A stretch of DNA of 43,778 nt. Source: an archaeon (GTDB lineage Archaea > Nanobdellota > Nanobdellia > Woesearchaeales > GW2011-AR9). Shown here in pieces: positions 41,680 to 43,778 of the stretch. Position 1 is the stretch's first letter; every line of letters begins with the position of its first letter. Position numbers and translations under genes: made by a program. The notes beneath the pieces are model-generated. The model was not told where the DNA came from. It worked only from the letters and a program-made list of their open reading frames with translations, and ran no database searches. The DNA is taken from assembly GCA_018696395.1 (NCBI GenBank), contig JABHQR010000008.1:1-43778 (forward strand), in the 5' to 3' direction.

Positions 41680-42011
41680 AACTTGAATCTACACTCAGGT
41701 TTGCAGATGATAAAATTAAAGAAGCATTTTACAAACTTGAAACTGGTGATGATCAAGAAAGAGAATTGTTTAAGTTAATTAACCAGGCGATGGATAATCT
41801 TGAGGAAAATGCTTTTTGTGGTATTCAAATACCAAAAAAGTTAATTCCAAAGGAATATTTACAAAAGTATGACGTGAAAAATATTTGGAAATATGATTTA
41901 CCACGCGGATGGAGATTAATTTATTCAATTCTTAATGAGGAGATAATTGTTGTTAGCTTAGTTCTTGAATGGTTTGATCATAAGAACTATGAACGAAGGT
42001 TTAAGTATTAA
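41676..42011 (+). CDS. RelE/ParE-superfamily toxin-like protein
   Basis: A 111-residue protein. Two N-terminal helices (DDKIKEAFYKLETGDDQERE and ELFKLINQAMDNLEE) precede the small beta-sheet: FCGIQIPKK, VKNIWKYDLPRGWRLIYSI and EEIIVVSLVLEWFDHKNYERRF. The WKYDLPRGWRLIY strand and the C-terminal DHKNYERRF, with His and Arg, resemble mRNA-cutting RelE/YoeB-type toxins. It overlaps the winged-helix gene by four bases, so both are cotranscribed and translationally coupled. Activity is not proven by sequence. Confidence 0.8.
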   Translation: MKLESTLRFADDKIKEAFYKLETGDDQERELFKLINQAMDNLEENAFCGIQIPKKLIPKEYLQKYDVKNIWKYDLPRGWRLIYSILNEEIIVVSLVLEWFDHKNYERRFKY

Positions 42012-42059
42012 TATTTTTCTTATTCTTTAAAATTTTATTGTTTTAGAAAGTTAAAAATA

Positions 42060-42134
42060 TGCCCCCGCCGGGATTCGAACCCGAGTCACCGCCTCGAAAG
42101 GGCGGTATGATAGTCCGGACTACACCACAGGGGC
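42060..42134 (-). tRNA. trnE: tRNA-Glu (anticodon TTC)
   Basis: A 75-base tRNA on the minus strand. The acceptor arms GCCCCTG and CGGGGGC pair over seven bases (one G-T), with discriminator A. The anticodon stem CCGCC/GGCGG encloses the loop CTTTCGA with anticodon TTC. The T-arm is TCGGG-TTCGAAT-CCCGG. CCA is not encoded and no intron is seen. ATATTTTT after the 3' end can serve as terminator. The TATA element TTTATTTATATATC at 42160-42173 lies at the right distance in reverse. Four partial copies of its 3' end lie within 3.4 kb on its 3' side. Confidence 0.95.
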
Positions 42135-42159
42135 AATATCAAACAATCTGTTTTTGCCT

Positions 42160-42173
42160 TTTATTTATATATC
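42160..42173. promoter_or_regulatory. Two-way TATA element between tRNA-Glu and a membrane protein gene
   Basis: TTTATTTATATATC lies about 26 bases from both the tRNA-Glu 5' end (minus strand) and ATG 42193 (plus strand), so it probably serves both. This fixes the downstream start at 42193 instead of 42154. Confidence 0.6.
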
Positions 42174-42192
42174 TTTCTGTAATTTTATTTTA

Positions 42193-42912
42193 ATGAAAAA
42201 CCTTTTATACCCTAAACTATTCTTTGCCACTATGAGGATATTTCACCCTAAACATGATAAAATTGATAAGTTTAATATTATCATTTCAAATTTAATCAGA
42301 GCATTAGTGATTATAGCTGCATTTGGGGCTATTTTAACACAGAGATGGTTCGTTTTTTTTATTTGCATTTTAGCGATACTTTTTACTTATCTTCCAGATT
42401 TAGTTAGGAAAAATTATGAGTTTTATATTCCACCTGAGTTTGAAATTATTATGGTGATTTTCATTTACTTCTCTTTAATTTTGGGTGAGGTTCATGGATA
42501 TTACGAAACTTTTTGGTGGTGGGACTCGTTCTTACATGCTGGTTCGGGTTTAGCATTAGGTGTAATTGGATTTTTATTATTGTTAATGCTTTATGATGAA
42601 AAGAAAATTAATGCTTCACCAATTATTTTAGTAATTTTTTCATTTTGTTTCGCTTTAGCGTTAGGTGGTTTATGGGAAATATTTGAATTTTCTATGGACC
42701 AACTAATCGGGTCAAACATGCAAAAGTCAGGTTTAGTTGATACTATGTGGGATTTGATTGTAGACGCTTTAGGGGCTTTTGTTGCTTCGGCCTTGGGTTG
42801 GTTATACCTTAAAGGTGGTCAGCCATGTTTTATCAATAGAATAGTTTACAAATTTGTAGTTAAGAATCCTAAATTATTTGGTAAATTAAAATTAAAAAGA
42901 ATGAAATGTTAA
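42193..42912 (+). CDS. Multi-span membrane protein, YjdF/DUF2238-like
   Basis: Starting at ATG 42193 (239 residues, MKNLLYPKLFF...), a leaderless start 26 bases after the TATA element. The frame is open to 42154 but would begin inside the promoter. The protein has six or so membrane helices. WWWDSFLHAGSGLALGVIGF, GGLWEIFEFSMDQLIG, and LVDTMWDLIVDALGAFVASA match the pattern of the YjdF/DUF2238 family (His in a helix, WE-F, D-x2-WD-x4-D), whose function is unknown. It ends six bases before the convergent spt5 gene. Confidence 0.75.
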   Translation: MKNLLYPKLFFATMRIFHPKHDKIDKFNIIISNLIRALVIIAAFGAILTQRWFVFFICILAILFTYLPDLVRKNYEFYIPPEFEIIMVIFIYFSLILGEVHGYYETFWWWDSFLHAGSGLALGVIGFLLLLMLYDEKKINASPIILVIFSFCFALALGGLWEIFEFSMDQLIGSNMQKSGLVDTMWDLIVDALGAFVASALGWLYLKGGQPCFINRIVYKFVVKNPKLFGKLKLKRMKC

Positions 42913-42917
42913 AAAAA

Positions 42918-43397
42918 TTAAAGTTTTAATTCATCGTCTTCTTCTTCTTCACTATCTCTTCGGATAACTTTAACTGCATCCATACTCACAGTAATTGGGA
43001 TTGGCACTGCAGCTTCTAGAAGTTCAACAACAATCTCTTCTTTAATTTTATTTACTCGAGTAACTTTCGCATTTTCACGCTTGAAAGGTCCTGAAATAAT
43101 TTCAACAATATCATTTTTTCTGACATTCATTTCAACTTTAACTTGTTCAAGCATATGCTCAATTTCTTGATAAGGGATTTCTTGAGGTAATAATCCTCTT
43201 GCGTAAGGTACTTTTTGTAACGCCATTTCTGCATCTCCTTTAGATGCGACTTCAACAAAAATATAACCACGCATACCATGCGGTCTGATCACTGAATAAA
43301 TCTCAATTTTATTTTCTCTAGCAAGTTTAGCGATCATGTAATCTACAACCTGATCTTCTCTGTTTGCAGCAGTTCTTACAGCATATATTTGACTCAT
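42918..43397 (-). CDS. spt5: Transcription elongation factor Spt5 (NusG-like)
   Basis: A 159-residue archaeal Spt5. The NGN domain covers residues about 1-85 (IYAVRTAANREDQVVDYM, GMRGYIFVEVASKGDAE, ALQKVPYARGLLP). The KOW domain covers about 90-135 (KNDIVEIISGPFKRENAKV, EEIVVELLEAAVPIPITV). A short acidic tail follows. It binds the polymerase clamp with Spt4 and raises processivity. It is seven bases downstream of secE, the order found in most archaea. Confidence 0.95.
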   Translation of the reverse strand: MSQIYAVRTAANREDQVVDYMIAKLARENKIEIYSVIRPHGMRGYIFVEVASKGDAEMALQKVPYARGLLPQEIPYQEIEHMLEQVKVEMNVRKNDIVEIISGPFKRENAKVTRVNKIKEEIVVELLEAAVPIPITVSMDAVKVIRRDSEEEEDDELKL

Positions 43398-43404
43398 TTT
43401 TTAT

Positions 43405-43599
43405 TTACCCTAGTAATAATTGTTTTAACATGAATATTACAAATCCAATGGAACCAATGATTGCAGCACCAATACCTGTAATCTTAGTAGTTGTCAAGTA
43501 TTCTTCTTTATTAGGTTTCCTAGTAATTTTTAATACTCTATAGGTTTCCTTCAAGAATTTCTTGATTTTCACCATTTTGGTTTGATGCACAGTTTCCAT
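43405..43599 (-). CDS. secE: SecE, protein translocase subunit (Sec61 gamma-like)
   Basis: A 64-residue protein: a basic amphipathic helix (KIKKFLKETYRVLKITRKPNKEEY), then one membrane helix (ITGIGAAIIGSIGFVIFMLKQLL), the standard SecE/Sss1 layout. A second Met at residue 9 (MVKIKKF) is an alternative start and would give a more usual length. With SecY it forms the membrane channel for secretion. It is followed by spt5. An insertion-sequence end lies only 43 bases in front of it and may affect its promoter. Confidence 0.92.
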   Translation of the reverse strand: METVHQTKMVKIKKFLKETYRVLKITRKPNKEEYLTTTKITGIGAAIIGSIGFVIFMLKQLLLG

Positions 43600-43642
43600 T
43601 TTTAAGCTAAAACAGGGGGTTTGTTTATAAAATTTTGCATTT

Positions 43643-43778
43643 TTAGGCGCTGTCCCAAAAGAGATTAGCTATGATCCACCGAATAACTTTAGCTAACTTT
43701 TCTAAGTTATAAGTTATTACTTTCCATCCAAATTCTCTTTTTTTCATATAAGGTATTTTACTTCTTAATCCTCTAAAC
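43643..43778 (-). mobile_element. 3' end of an insertion sequence with transposase C-terminus (cut by the window edge)
   Basis: On the minus strand the frame entering at the edge encodes 44 residues: FRGLRSKIPYMKKREFGWKV, ITYNLEKLAKVIRW, then IIANLFWDSA and TAA (43643-43645). The YNLEKLAK helix and basic character are like the C-terminus of DDE transposases of the IS5/IS1182 type. GGCGCTGTCCCAAAA (43646-43660) has the look of a terminal inverted repeat, with the end of the gene reaching into it. The other end of the element lies beyond the window. Family assignment is tentative. Confidence 0.7.

Overview
The window looks like part of an AT-rich archaeal chromosome, most likely a DPANN archaeon of the Woesearchaeota/Pacearchaeota type (inference). 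Archaeal markers are a KH-metallo-beta-lactamase-beta-CASP termination nuclease (FttA/aCPSF1), RadB, a proteasome beta subunit, Spt5 and SecE, an MBF1-like factor, a TrmB regulator, and TATA boxes about 25 bases upstream of many start codons, several of which look leaderless. Bacterial-type genes are mixed in: GrpE-DnaK-DnaJ, a zinc-LID adenylate kinase, RNase HIII and an ECF-type sigma factor.

Layout. 1-8.2 kb: the tail of a repeat-rich acidic protein, then mostly minus-strand genes (exonuclease III, a degenerate DNA-methylase-like protein, RNase HIII, a TPR-like protein), a frameshifted zinc-ribbon mini-gene, and small membrane, HD and kinase genes. 8.2-14.7 kb: a heat-shock region in which an HTH regulator and a structured leader or small RNA start back to back, followed by grpE, dnaK, a PEP-mobile-domain protein, an HD protein and dnaJ. 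14.7-18.2 kb: sigma factor, CxxC zinc-ribbon protein, PRPP synthetase, an anchored beta-sandwich protein and RadB. 18.4-27.0 kb: seven co-directional genes forming a surface-glycan locus: two STT3/AglB-like GT-C proteins, a GT2 synthase, a membrane-anchored thioredoxin-like protein, a PMT/ArnT-like GT-C protein, a decaprenyl-phosphate phosphoribosyltransferase-like UbiA enzyme and a PAP2 phosphatase. 27.0-31.1 kb: core genes (MBF1, adk, fttA, psmB). 31.2-38.3 kb: mostly unrecognised small genes. 38.4-42.1 kb: an accessory stretch ending at tRNA-Glu. It holds a CYTH-protein remnant, a TrmB/methyltransferase divergent pair, an HD protein, a toxin-antitoxin-like pair with paired operators, and four partial copies of the tRNA-Glu 3' end. 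42.2-43.8 kb: a membrane protein, spt5, secE and the 3' end of an insertion sequence.

How the genes may work together. The glycan locus is the most coherent unit. PRPP (made by prs just upstream) plus lipid phosphate could give lipid-P-ribose-5-P (UbiA-like enzyme), which PAP2 would dephosphorylate to lipid-P-pentose, a donor for the neighbouring GT-C enzymes. The thioredoxin-like protein is placed as an Ost3/6-like partner might be. The heat-shock region combines a candidate repressor, a long structured leader and two unexplained enzymes between dnaK and dnaJ. All functions are read from motifs and context; no database search was possible.
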